Shown here: one piece after another, positions 1-7,380 of the stretch
How the letters are laid out: each line of letters starts with the position of its first letter
Position numbering within the stretch: the stretch's first letter is position 1
Origin: Hyphomicrobiales bacterium
GTDB lineage: Bacteria > Pseudomonadota > Alphaproteobacteria > Rhizobiales > Rhizobiaceae
Assembly (NCBI GenBank): GCA_900472625.1
Contig: UCIT01000009.1
Coordinates: 1-46,798 of the forward strand
Length of the DNA: 46,798 bases
Direction of reading: 5' to 3'
Made by a program: the position numbers and the translations under genes
Notes under the pieces: model-generated
Database searches by the model: none
What the model was told of the DNA's origin: nothing
The model's input: the letters and a program-made list of their open reading frames with translations, nothing else

Positions 1-2
1 AG

Positions 3-128
3 CATTGGGATCTGGCCGTGAAAGAGATGGCTGGACAAGCCGCACCTTCGATTGACCAAGGTCCATGGCGGATTGCACAAGAAGACAGCGTGCAGCCTAA
101 AGCCGAGACGCAGCGGGGATCGGCTTGA
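3..128 (+). CDS. 3' end of an unidentified gene (partial)
   Basis: An open frame enters from the left edge and runs 41 codons to a TGA at 126-128. It reads HWDLAVKEMAGQAAPSIDQ and continues to a Gln/Lys-rich tail ending GSA. The composition looks like a genuine hydrophilic C-terminus, but no domain can be recognised and the start lies outside the window. The next 180 bases up to the HAD gene hold no convincing gene. The call rests only on frame openness and composition. Confidence 0.35.
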   Translation, partial: HWDLAVKEMAGQAAPSIDQGPWRIAQEDSVQPKAETQRGSA

Positions 129-308
129 AGCCCGGATCTCAACCCAAACCTAGCTGAGTAGTGTCGGTGCGTCAGATGCGAAGTGGCAAGACGAAGTGCT
201 CATACCTGTGAGAGCACAGGCGCACCGAGCGTTTAGCAGTTTTTCGGAGGCACATTGCAGGGTGTCTGCTTCCCAGCCCTTCAATTTTTCCAGCTGGGTA
301 CAAGAACC

Positions 309-977
309 ATGAAAATTAAAGCTGTTATGTTTGACATCGACGGTACGCTGGTGGACAGCAACGATATGCATGTCCTCGCGTGGGAGGAGGCATTTCTAGG
401 GATTGGCCGGGCTTTCGACCAGGCATCGATTCACCGTCAGATCGGCAAGGGAGCTGACATGTTGATACCATCTCTTGTTCCAGGCTTGGATGAGGAGGTG
501 CAGCAGACCGTGGGCGACGCACAAGGCGCGATATTCAGGGAAAAGTATCGACCCTCTGTCGAGGCTTTTCCAGGTGCTCACGCACTCATTGCACATGTCA
601 ACGAATGCGGCCAGAAGGTCGTGCTCGCCTCCTCGGCATCGAATGACGATTTGAAGTACTATGTTGAACTTCTTGACATTCGCAATCTCGTGACCGCCAC
701 AACGAGCAGCGCGGACGTCGAGAATACAAAGCCTGCTCCTGACATATTCGCCGTGGCGTTGGAGAAAGTCTCGTCGATTGATGCTGGCGAGGTCATAGTG
801 GTCGGTGACACACCCTATGATATCGAGGCGGCGAAGAAGAGCGGCATTGAGACAATAGCGTTGAGATCCGGTGGCTTCTCGGACGAAACCCTCAATGCGG
901 CTGGAGCACTGGCCATTTATGACGATGTCGCCTCGCTCTTGGCCGATTACGCCGGCTCGCCCCTCGGCAGTGACTAG
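309..977 (+). CDS. HAD-superfamily phosphatase (beta-phosphoglucomutase/phosphoglycolate phosphatase type)
   Basis: Soluble HAD hydrolase of 222 residues. Motif I is DIDGTLVD with nucleophile Asp9 and acid/base Asp11. A helical cap follows (about 15-80), then motif II Ser in LASSAS, motif III Lys in NTKPAPDIF, and motif IV GDTPYDIEAA with metal-binding acidic residues. Order and length fit subfamily IA phosphatases such as Gph, PgmB-like enzymes or 2-deoxyglucose-6-phosphatase; the substrate cannot be told. The ATG at 309 is preferred over an upstream in-frame ATG because it begins directly at the conserved first strand and the extra 18 residues are not HAD-like. No operon partner is visible: a short orphan gene follows 90 bp downstream. 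Confidence 0.85.
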   Translation: MKIKAVMFDIDGTLVDSNDMHVLAWEEAFLGIGRAFDQASIHRQIGKGADMLIPSLVPGLDEEVQQTVGDAQGAIFREKYRPSVEAFPGAHALIAHVNECGQKVVLASSASNDDLKYYVELLDIRNLVTATTSSADVENTKPAPDIFAVALEKVSSIDAGEVIVVGDTPYDIEAAKKSGIETIALRSGGFSDETLNAAGALAIYDDVASLLADYAGSPLGSD

Positions 978-1067
978 CAGTATTATCGATAGGCGTTCGA
1001 CAAAGACCGCTCAGCCCGGTACACCATCGAATGGGCTTTACATTGAGCCCGCTGAAAAGGAATTTTC

Positions 1068-1370
1068 ATGGACGTCAAGTATCCAGCCGCGCGAGCAAAC
1101 CTTTTCGAGGCCGTAAGAGCGCTATCGACGTCGCCCGACACCATCCAGGTCCGCCTGGTGGATGCGACAGAGAGCCTTCTGGCTGTCACGATAGATGAGT
1201 TCGCCGACGATGCTGAGCTTGCCTTCAAGTTTGCCCGAATTCTTGATCTCATTGCGGTTGACCGCGGGGATATGGACTTGGTCGCCGCTGAAACTGCTGC
1301 ATATCTGAGCGACACACAGGCGAGCGTGATCGCCGACCTCGTCTGCGACTTCCTTTACGAAATTGCCTAG
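1068..1370 (+). CDS. Hypothetical 100-residue acidic protein
   Basis: Reads MDVKYPAARANLFEAVRAL at the start and continues as an acidic, Ala/Leu/Asp-rich, probably all-helical soluble protein with no Cys-based motif, signal peptide or membrane segment. An AAGGA Shine-Dalgarno lies 6-7 nt before the ATG, which supports translation. I do not recognise the family. It has no close neighbour on the same strand, since the HAD gene ends 90 bp upstream and roughly 800 bp without genes follow. The size and composition resemble the small orphan proteins common on rhizobial replicons. Confidence 0.55.
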   Translation: MDVKYPAARANLFEAVRALSTSPDTIQVRLVDATESLLAVTIDEFADDAELAFKFARILDLIAVDRGDMDLVAAETAAYLSDTQASVIADLVCDFLYEIA

Positions 1371-2182
1371 CCGGGCGGCGGAGGCAAAGGCCGCGCTGCA
1401 CGAGAATTTCTTCGACAAACGACCGACTCCGATCCGCTTCGTTACCAGCGCCCTCTGGTAACCAGTTACGATCGAGGACACCGCCCAGTTCCCGCCAGCG
1501 TCCTTTAAACCTGCCCATATGATCAGATCGTCGGTATCTCCGTTACACGAACACAGCACCACCCCCGGGCCTCGGTGGCTCGGTGTAAGTCAAGATGAGG
1601 CCAATGGGAGCCTTAGGATTACTGCTCATCGTAAGACTAGATTCTGCCCATCGGTCCGTCGCGCATGCTCGTGAGCCAATCTCGCCTCCCGGAGACGGAG
1701 AGTACTGGCATCTCTGCCTTGGGTTACGTGATCGAGGTCCTCCGCAGCGCTGTTTCGTGCAATGAACTGGGCCCGGACGTTAGAGAAGGCAGTCGCTGCC
1801 CGTTCTCGGGTTTTCAGTTTTGGCGCTAGTCTAACCTTGCCAAGGAACCTTAAACACCTGCTGTGGTTCTATAAGCGGGGACCAACCGGTCGGCATGCTT
1901 CAACATGGACTTCCCCGGCTTCGACCGGGTAGCGACTGTTGAGGTGTGTCGGCTCGCTGGGCCGCCCGACCGCGTGCGCACACCGAGACCGATGCAGTGC
2001 ATCTGCCTGCTGGGCTCTGGCAGCCGCGCTGTCGCCCAGGCGACAAACGCTGGAGCCACGGTGGCGGGACTATGGTGACGTTTCATATTCAGCTTATTCG
2101 ATAGTGGTCCTCGGCCTTCCAGCCATCTTCGACCACTTGGAACGTAAATTGCACGGTTACTAAATTAATATAGACTGGGGAA
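1371..2182. other. Gene-poor spacer, about 810 bp
   Basis: No open frame on either strand has a plausible Shine-Dalgarno, recognisable domain and consistent composition. Several short frames exist on both strands but look like chance openings in GC-rich DNA. I see no tRNA, clear terminator or inverted repeats typical of a complete IS. Confidence 0.5.
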
Positions 2183-2488
2183 ATGGATGTTATGTTTCGA
2201 CGCAATTCACGCGATTTCCAAACCGTTCTTCTTGTAATAGATGGCACGACGCTCAAGATCGGAACACTGGTTGATGCGGCTGAAGCGCTCCTGTCGCAGT
2301 GGCCCGACGACGATGGCGAAGACTATGTGGTCGCTGTGAAGAAATGTCTTGACGCCATAACAGGCCAAGCGTCACCCCATGAGGCCAGACTGGCGCTGAT
2401 AAGAGCCGCAGTAGAGGGTGGCATGCGCGTGATCTCGTTAGCACATGACGCGGGATCCGTCTTGAACCACGAACAGACTGCCGCGTGA
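2183..2488 (+). CDS. DUF982 domain protein
   Basis: A 101-residue protein with the DUF982 pattern: a short beta segment (TVLLVIDGTTLKIGTLVDA), the conserved Ala-x-x-Leu-Leu...Trp-Pro block (AALLSQWPDDDGEDY is near-shared with the paralogue at 38460), then A..KCLDAITG and a C-terminal Ala-rich helix with GMRVISLA. DUF982 is a small, highly paralogous family found almost only in Rhizobiales; its function is unknown. The start at 2183 has GGGGA immediately upstream; a second ATG at 2192 would have better spacing and would drop three residues. The gene stands alone. Confidence 0.8.
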   Translation: MDVMFRRNSRDFQTVLLVIDGTTLKIGTLVDAAEALLSQWPDDDGEDYVVAVKKCLDAITGQASPHEARLALIRAAVEGGMRVISLAHDAGSVLNHEQTAA

Positions 2489-2769
2489 CGTCAAGGCGAT
2501 GCATTCATCGTTCCCCGATCCCAACGCCGCCTGCATGCCTAACTTATCACATTCTTCGGTGTACCAGCCCTTCCGAAGATGTTGTCACTTCGACGGTTCC
2601 TCTGGGACCTGCTGAGAAGCCTGTGCACTACGTCTCCAAAAAATCGTCCATTTCCCCTTATCTTGGCGACAAAGTCTTTTCTGGACTCATAGTAACGAGG
2701 GCGGCTTGGCGGCGGCAGACGATGACGCACCGGGTATACCCCTCTGGATTGTTTAGACGGGTCCCTAAG

Positions 2770-3048
2770 TCAACCGCCTTTGGTTGTAAAACCAACCCCG
2801 AAACCGAACACTCGACCAATCTTTTCTAAAGTTTCAAGTGTCGGATTTGCGATGCCCGCTTCGATTTCCGCAACTTGCCGCCTCGTAAGCGACAGCGTCT
2901 TGGCAAACTCTTCCTGTGTCATGCCGAACCCTTTACGGATATCTGCAACGGCTTCAGGCAGCCTTAAGTCACCTGTTCGAGCACGCTCCGCCAGTGTTCG
3001 CCGGTTTTCAAGAATCTCTTCTTTCGTCGGTTTCTTCCAGCGAGCCAT
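2770..3048 (-). CDS. XRE-family antitoxin/repressor, HipB-like
   Basis: A 92-residue Cro/C1-type helix-turn-helix protein. Basic N-terminal helix (MARWKKPTKEEILENRR), then the HTH at about residues 33-75: MTQEEFAKTLSLTRRQVAEIEAG followed by NPTLETLEKIGRVFG, the canonical XRE signature. It ends a few residues after the domain. It lies 17 bp downstream of hipA on the same strand and is almost certainly co-transcribed with it. Family knowledge predicts that it neutralises HipA and represses the operon by binding the palindrome at 4432-4459. Gene order is toxin first, antitoxin second, the reverse of E. coli hipBA. Confidence 0.82.
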   Translation of the reverse strand: MARWKKPTKEEILENRRTLAERARTGDLRLPEAVADIRKGFGMTQEEFAKTLSLTRRQVAEIEAGIANPTLETLEKIGRVFGFGVGFTTKGG

Positions 3049-3065
3049 TTAGCTGCCCTTCGTCA

Positions 3066-4388
3066 TCAGTGGCATGCCGCCAAAACGCCATCTGCGATTT
3101 CGATACAGCGTCCCATCGCACGGCCCAGAATGTCCGGAGATGCACCCATATATTTCGCGATGGTCGGAGCCTGGCGCAGGTGTTCGGCAAACTCGGTAAG
3201 CGTAACTGCGAGCGCCCTCTGCTCAGCAGGATCAGGCACCAGTTCGGCGCAAACATGCTTCCAGTCAGGAAGATGATCGCGACCTCGGTCACGCATCATT
3301 GCCCATCGGGTGGAGCGAACAATCCCCTCTTTTGCGAGCCGCATGGGTGCGAAGTCAAACAGCGGAGACAGGCGGATTGTGCCATCCTGGTGCTTGCTGA
3401 GAGCGGAGTTCCGGCCGTGATTGTCTGGATTGCCGAGCGCCAGATTGGCGATGTCGCGCTTCAGGTATTCTACAATGTCCGCAAAGGGATCGGCCGAATA
3501 TTGGCGTAGCACGTCGATATAGGCCTCATGCGTGCCGAGATGGCCGAAATCAGCAACGCCGATCGCAGCCACGAGGCTTTCCTGGCCAAGGCGAACGGTG
3601 CCGCCGCTGTCTCTCTTCTTCCGGTCGAAACGAGGAATGATCAAGACGCCTTCGGCGTAGGTCGAGGGTTCGCTGACATTCAGACCGATCTCTTGAGCAA
3701 TCTGCGAATAAAGGGCTTCGCCTTCGAGTATAAGGCGGTCCACGGGCTCGTTGCTGCGGACCAGCTTGACGATGACGTGGCGCACGGCCTCATCATCGGT
3801 CACGAAGCTGTCGGGATAATAGAGACCGTCATTCGCCTGGGTCATCGAGACCTTCGGCCATTCGCCTTGCAGGCCGCTTGAGCCAGAGGCGAGCATTGCG
3901 AAGCGATCGGCGACTTCCGTGAAACGATCCGAGCGCTCAAGGATTTCCGCTTCTGTAACCCCTTGGCGCTCAACACCGCGCAGCCGTTCCGTCTCGGCCT
4001 CTGCCGCTTCTTTGATCCGGATATTGCCTATGCCGCCCGTCGCCGATCGCAGAAGCAGCGGGAGATCAGAAGCGCGCGAGCCTTCAGCAAGACTGAGATG
4101 CTCGGCAAGCTTTCGCCTTGCATGCCCCTGAGGCATGAGATCCAAAAGGAAAGGTGGCCAACTGCGGCTATATCGATTTTCAAGATCAACGGGGTAACGG
4201 ACGGACAAGGCGCGATGGTCGCGGACCGCCTTTCCGGCCGCAAATTCCGCCGACGCCACGGTGACGAAATAGTCGAGATCGTAATCGACGATCGACGCGC
4301 CCTGGAAGCCGGCCGCGTCTTCCTTGAGTTCTAGCGTCGCGGCGTGATGCCACTGGCCATCAAAACTGATTTGGAGCGTAAGGCGCAT
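3066..4388 (-). CDS. HipA-family serine/threonine kinase toxin
   Basis: A 440-residue HipA-like protein. The N-terminal HipA_N region (about 1-110) contains PPFLLDLMPQGHARRKL, the counterpart of the LLPEG..R motif. The C-terminal kinase-like region carries HVIVKLVRS (ATP-binding Lys), EGEALYSQIAQEIGL, LIIPRFDRK, the catalytic loop GNPDNHGRNSAL and the metal-binding DFAP segment. All key residues appear intact, so an active kinase is expected; HipA homologues phosphorylate a tRNA synthetase or another translation factor and induce dormancy. Length matches the family. ATG at 4388, with a weak AAGGG upstream. The palindromic operator lies just before the start. Confidence 0.88.
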   Translation of the reverse strand: MRLTLQISFDGQWHHAATLELKEDAAGFQGASIVDYDLDYFVTVASAEFAAGKAVRDHRALSVRYPVDLENRYSRSWPPFLLDLMPQGHARRKLAEHLSLAEGSRASDLPLLLRSATGGIGNIRIKEAAEAETERLRGVERQGVTEAEILERSDRFTEVADRFAMLASGSSGLQGEWPKVSMTQANDGLYYPDSFVTDDEAVRHVIVKLVRSNEPVDRLILEGEALYSQIAQEIGLNVSEPSTYAEGVLIIPRFDRKKRDSGGTVRLGQESLVAAIGVADFGHLGTHEAYIDVLRQYSADPFADIVEYLKRDIANLALGNPDNHGRNSALSKHQDGTIRLSPLFDFAPMRLAKEGIVRSTRWAMMRDRGRDHLPDWKHVCAELVPDPAEQRALAVTLTEFAEHLRQAPTIAKYMGASPDILGRAMGRCIEIADGVLAACH

Positions 4389-4405
4389 TAATTGACCCTT
4401 TTAAT

Positions 4406-4459
4406 GGTTCAAATAATGCAGTTTTTCGAATTATTCAACCCATCAAAGTGGGTTGAATA
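4406..4459. promoter_or_regulatory. Candidate HipB operator (palindrome plus a diverged half-site)
   Basis: Immediately upstream of hipA there is an 11-bp perfect inverted repeat, TATTCAACCCA at 4432-4442 and TGGGTTGAATA at 4449-4459, separated by 6 bp. A related half-site, GGTTCAAATAAT, lies at 4406-4417 and nearly matches the inverse of ATTATTCAACC at 4430-4440. The position between toxin start and upstream DNA and the palindromic symmetry fit a site for a dimeric XRE antitoxin. The function is inferred. Confidence 0.55.
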
Positions 4460-4462
4460 CCG

Positions 4463-4609
4463 TTAGAACTGCCAGCTACCGAGACGGTCATTGAAGCTTC
4501 TGATATGGTTGACCATCTTCCGGCCACGCAATGCACTACCGCAAGCGAACAGCATGAGGGATAGGCTGAGCACAGGTGTCAGCCAAGCATGGGACGCGAA
4601 GAAGATCAT
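4463..4609 (-). other. Possible short membrane-protein frame or remnant next to IS21 end
   Basis: A 48-codon frame reading MIFFASHAWLTPVLSLSLML and then a basic tail has one strongly hydrophobic segment. It abuts the IS21 remnant, so it may be a small single-pass protein or the broken end of a longer gene. No Shine-Dalgarno or homologue is recognised and it may be noise. Confidence 0.2.
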
Positions 4610-4683
4610 TCCTAAGTCGTATTGCTCTGAAAGGCTCGTGAGCCGGGCCGAATGTTGGGCATAGTGCAAATTCCGGGGCAATC

Positions 4684-4755
4684 CGCCCCCTGATTCCGAA
4701 ATGATGTCGCCGCCTGATTCCGAGAAATAGTCGCCCCCTCGTTCCGACATGATGC
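4684..4755. repeat. Three tandem 24-bp repeats, IS21-type terminal repeats
   Basis: Three consecutive 24-bp units start at 4684, 4708 and 4732. Each has the form CGCC-CCTGATTCCGA-AATGATGT with a few substitutions, and a partial fourth unit begins at 4756. IS21-family elements carry repeated transposase-binding units near their ends. These units sit about 80 bp before the istA remnant, as expected for the left end of such an element. Confidence 0.7.
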
Positions 4756-4833
4756 CGCCCCTTTGAGGCATCTTTCAAGGGTGGCCTGCAGGTGTGAAGT
4801 TTCTTCCCCCGAGGTCGAGGAGGAAGGAACGCG

Positions 4834-5235
4834 ATGCCTGCGGAGAGAGTGGAGATGCGGCATGTCTGCGAGATACTGAGATATCGGTTTGAGCAAGGAC
4901 TTGGGCACAAGTCGATTGCGGTTCGGTGGGGACTGCGCCGTCGACGGTGCGCGAGACGCTACGGCGCGCAACGGTTGCTGGCCTGTACGTGGCCCCTTGA
5001 TGACGACGTCAGCGACGCAGTCCTGGAGGCCGTCCTCTACAGGGGGGCCGGGACGAAGATAGGGCATCGCCGCGGGCCGGAACCAGATTGGCGCAGGTCC
5101 ACCGCGAGCTGAAGCGCAAGCATGTGACGCTGCAGATCCTATGGGACGAATACCGAACCCTGTCCAATGAGTTGGTTCCATCTCTATTCCGATCTGCACC
5201 GAAACGGCGGCTCAAGTGAATCGATGCAAAGATAA
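4834..5235 (+). pseudogene. istA: istA remnant (IS21-family transposase), truncated and frameshifted
   Basis: The start reads MPAERVEMRHVCEILRYRF and continues with the IstA N-terminal HTH region. The reading frame then changes: the APSTVRETLRR segment lies in another frame at about 4938-4970, WPLDDDVSDAVLEAVLY returns to the first frame, and after PEPDW (about 5092) a missing base moves VHRELKRKHVTLQILWDEY to a third position. A final piece with MSWFHLYSDLHRNGG ends at 5235. The DDE catalytic core and istB are absent, so the element is dead. An AAGGA-type Shine-Dalgarno precedes 4834. Confidence 0.8.
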
Positions 5236-5307
5236 TTGTACGCCCTGAAAGCCCCGCCCGCCAAGAACCGTTACAACTCGCGAACCCGTCGATGTCTTGA
5301 CTAAGCT

Positions 5308-7380
5308 TTACTGGGATGAGGACATTACCTTGGAAATAGCGCTGGCAAGCTGGTCCTGGCTATATGGCTTTGCCAGCCTGGCGACATCGAGACTTACGCC
5401 TGGTGGAAGGTCCGCGTATCCGGATGCGATGAGGATCGGTAGATTCGAAATTGTCTGTCGAGCCGCGGTTGCAAGCTCGCCTCCGTTCATCCCCGGCATC
5501 GAATAGTCTGTGATCAGCAGATCGAATGTCGAGTCTCCGTGTAACTCCTGGAGCGCCTCTTCCCCAGAATGGACTTCGACGACGTCGTGACCAAGATCAA
5601 GCAACATGTCGGTGGAACTCATCGCTATCAGCGCGTCGTCGTCGACAAACAGAATTCGGATCGGCTTTCCCGCTTCAACGCCTGGCATTGGCACCGTGTC
5701 CTCTTGAGTGGCAGCGAGCGGCAAAGCGTCCGACACGGGTATCCAAAGCTCCGCTGTCGTACCTGTCCCAACTACGCTCTCCAATCTCAAGCGACCCTTG
5801 AGCTGAAGAGCCAACCCATGGATCATCGATAGCCCTAGCCCGGTGCCCTTGCCCAACTCTTTCGTAGAGAAAAATGGCTCCGCAGCCTTCGCTAGTGTCG
5901 CTTTGTCCATCCCCGAGCCGTTGTCGGCGACCGAAAGAACAACGTAACTCCCGGGACTAAGGCCGTCATCGGTACTGACGAGTTCAGCAGTCTGCAGTTC
6001 GACTCGAATGGTTCCCCCTTCGAACATCGCATCGCGCGCATTTACCGCAAGGTTCAAAAGAGCGAGTTCAACCTGGTTCGCATCGGCCAAGACAGGCGGC
6101 AGATACTCTGGCACCGAGGTGGTTACTGTGACTGTCGATCCCACTGAACGCCTAAGCATGTCCTCCATACCCATTACAAGGTCGCCGATATTAACTGGGG
6201 CAACCTTCAGGTCCTGTTTTCTGGAAAACGCAAGGAGCCGCTGTGTCAGAGAGGCGCCCCGTTGAGCACCTTTCATAGCGCCGTCGATGAGGCGCGTTGC
6301 CTTGTCGTCATTTGCGAAACGCTTCCGCAGCAGTTCGAGATTGCCAAGGACCGCCATGAGAAGATTGTTGAAGTCATGGGCAACGCCACCTGTCAGTTGC
6401 CCAATTGCCTCCATCTTTTGACTTTGCCTAAGCTGCTCTTCCGCCCGCTCGCGTTGACTGACTTCGTCGAGCACGATCGCGTGCGCTTGCTCCAAGGCGC
6501 GGGTACGCTCTTCAACACGCTGTTCCAGCAACTCGTTTAACTGACGTTGCTGCTCTTCCGCTTCCAGCCGAGCTGTGACGTCCGCCGACACCCCGACAAT
6601 CTTGGTCGCCTGCCCTGACTTGTCCTTGTATTGCTGAGCCCGCATTTCAATCCAATGGACCGAGCAGTCGCTCCAGACAAGGCGATACTCAATGGCTAAA
6701 TCAGCTCCTGCCCGTTTCGTCGCGTCGATCGCTTGGTTTAACCGCGAGACGTCCTCTGGGTGAACGCTCTCCAGAAGCTCATCGAACGACAGAGCGTCCC
6801 CGGTTCCGCGACCGAAAATGGTACGACAAGCTGGAGAGGACGTCAGAACATTTGTGTCAAGATCAAGTTCCCAGGCACCAAGCCTACCGGCATCCAGCGC
6901 TGTCTGCAGCCGCCGTTCTCCTTCATTTAGATCAATGAGGCGCTGGCGTGCTTCATATTGCCGACGCCGACCTCTCAGTGCAGACTTGGCCACACTAATG
7001 AATGTAGTTGGGTGGAACGGACGTTCAACAAAGCTGACGTTGCCCAACATCTCCGACAGCCGTGCCGCCTGAGGGTTGCGCTCGGGTCCTGCACCGCGTG
7101 CGGTCAGTACGATGAAAGGCAGGTCAGACCAGCTGGGTTGGTTCTCGATCCACGTCGATATGTGGCGAAGATCGGTAAACCGCAGTATTTCTTCCGTAAT
7201 GACGGCAAAGGCTATGTCGTCATTGAGGCTGGAGACAAATTCGCTGAGATCAGGTGCGGTTTTCGCGCGGATACCCGCTTCAGTCAACAGCGCTGCTGCG
7301 ATCTGTGCGTCACGACCGAGCGGCGCGCAAATGAGGCCGGTGGCGTTGGTGTTAGGAATTGTTATCTTCCTCCGAACCAA
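5308..7380 (-). CDS. Hybrid histidine kinase (pseudo-receiver, PAS, HisKA, HATPase_c, REC)
   Basis: A cytoplasmic sensor kinase of about 690 residues with no membrane segment. Order: a receiver-like N-terminal domain (about 14-130) whose expected phospho-Asp position reads AVITEE, so it is degenerate; a PAS domain (about 155-275, GRLGAWELDLDTNVL...VGVSADVTARLEAE); a coiled coil (about 275-325); HisKA with the H-box GGVAHDFNNLL; HATPase_c with NLAVNARDAM (N-box), DNGSGM and GKGTGLGLSM; and a C-terminal receiver with IRILFVDDDAL and phospho-Asp in ITDYSMPG. The gene overlaps the end of the KaiC gene by 29 bp, which indicates coupled expression. The TTG at 7380 lacks a Shine-Dalgarno; the true start is uncertain. 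Confidence 0.9.
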   Translation of the reverse strand: MVRRKITIPNTNATGLICAPLGRDAQIAAALLTEAGIRAKTAPDLSEFVSSLNDDIAFAVITEEILRFTDLRHISTWIENQPSWSDLPFIVLTARGAGPERNPQAARLSEMLGNVSFVERPFHPTTFISVAKSALRGRRRQYEARQRLIDLNEGERRLQTALDAGRLGAWELDLDTNVLTSSPACRTIFGRGTGDALSFDELLESVHPEDVSRLNQAIDATKRAGADLAIEYRLVWSDCSVHWIEMRAQQYKDKSGQATKIVGVSADVTARLEAEEQQRQLNELLEQRVEERTRALEQAHAIVLDEVSQRERAEEQLRQSQKMEAIGQLTGGVAHDFNNLLMAVLGNLELLRKRFANDDKATRLIDGAMKGAQRGASLTQRLLAFSRKQDLKVAPVNIGDLVMGMEDMLRRSVGSTVTVTTSVPEYLPPVLADANQVELALLNLAVNARDAMFEGGTIRVELQTAELVSTDDGLSPGSYVVLSVADNGSGMDKATLAKAAEPFFSTKELGKGTGLGLSMIHGLALQLKGRLRLESVVGTGTTAELWIPVSDALPLAATQEDTVPMPGVEAGKPIRILFVDDDALIAMSSTDMLLDLGHDVVEVHSGEEALQELHGDSTFDLLITDYSMPGMNGGELATAARQTISNLPILIASGYADLPPGVSLDVARLAKPYSQDQLASAISKVMSSSQ

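Noticed and set aside
2139..2166. RpoE2-type promoter before the DUF982 gene at 2183
   Set aside because: GGAAC is present but the spacing to TT does not fit the consensus.
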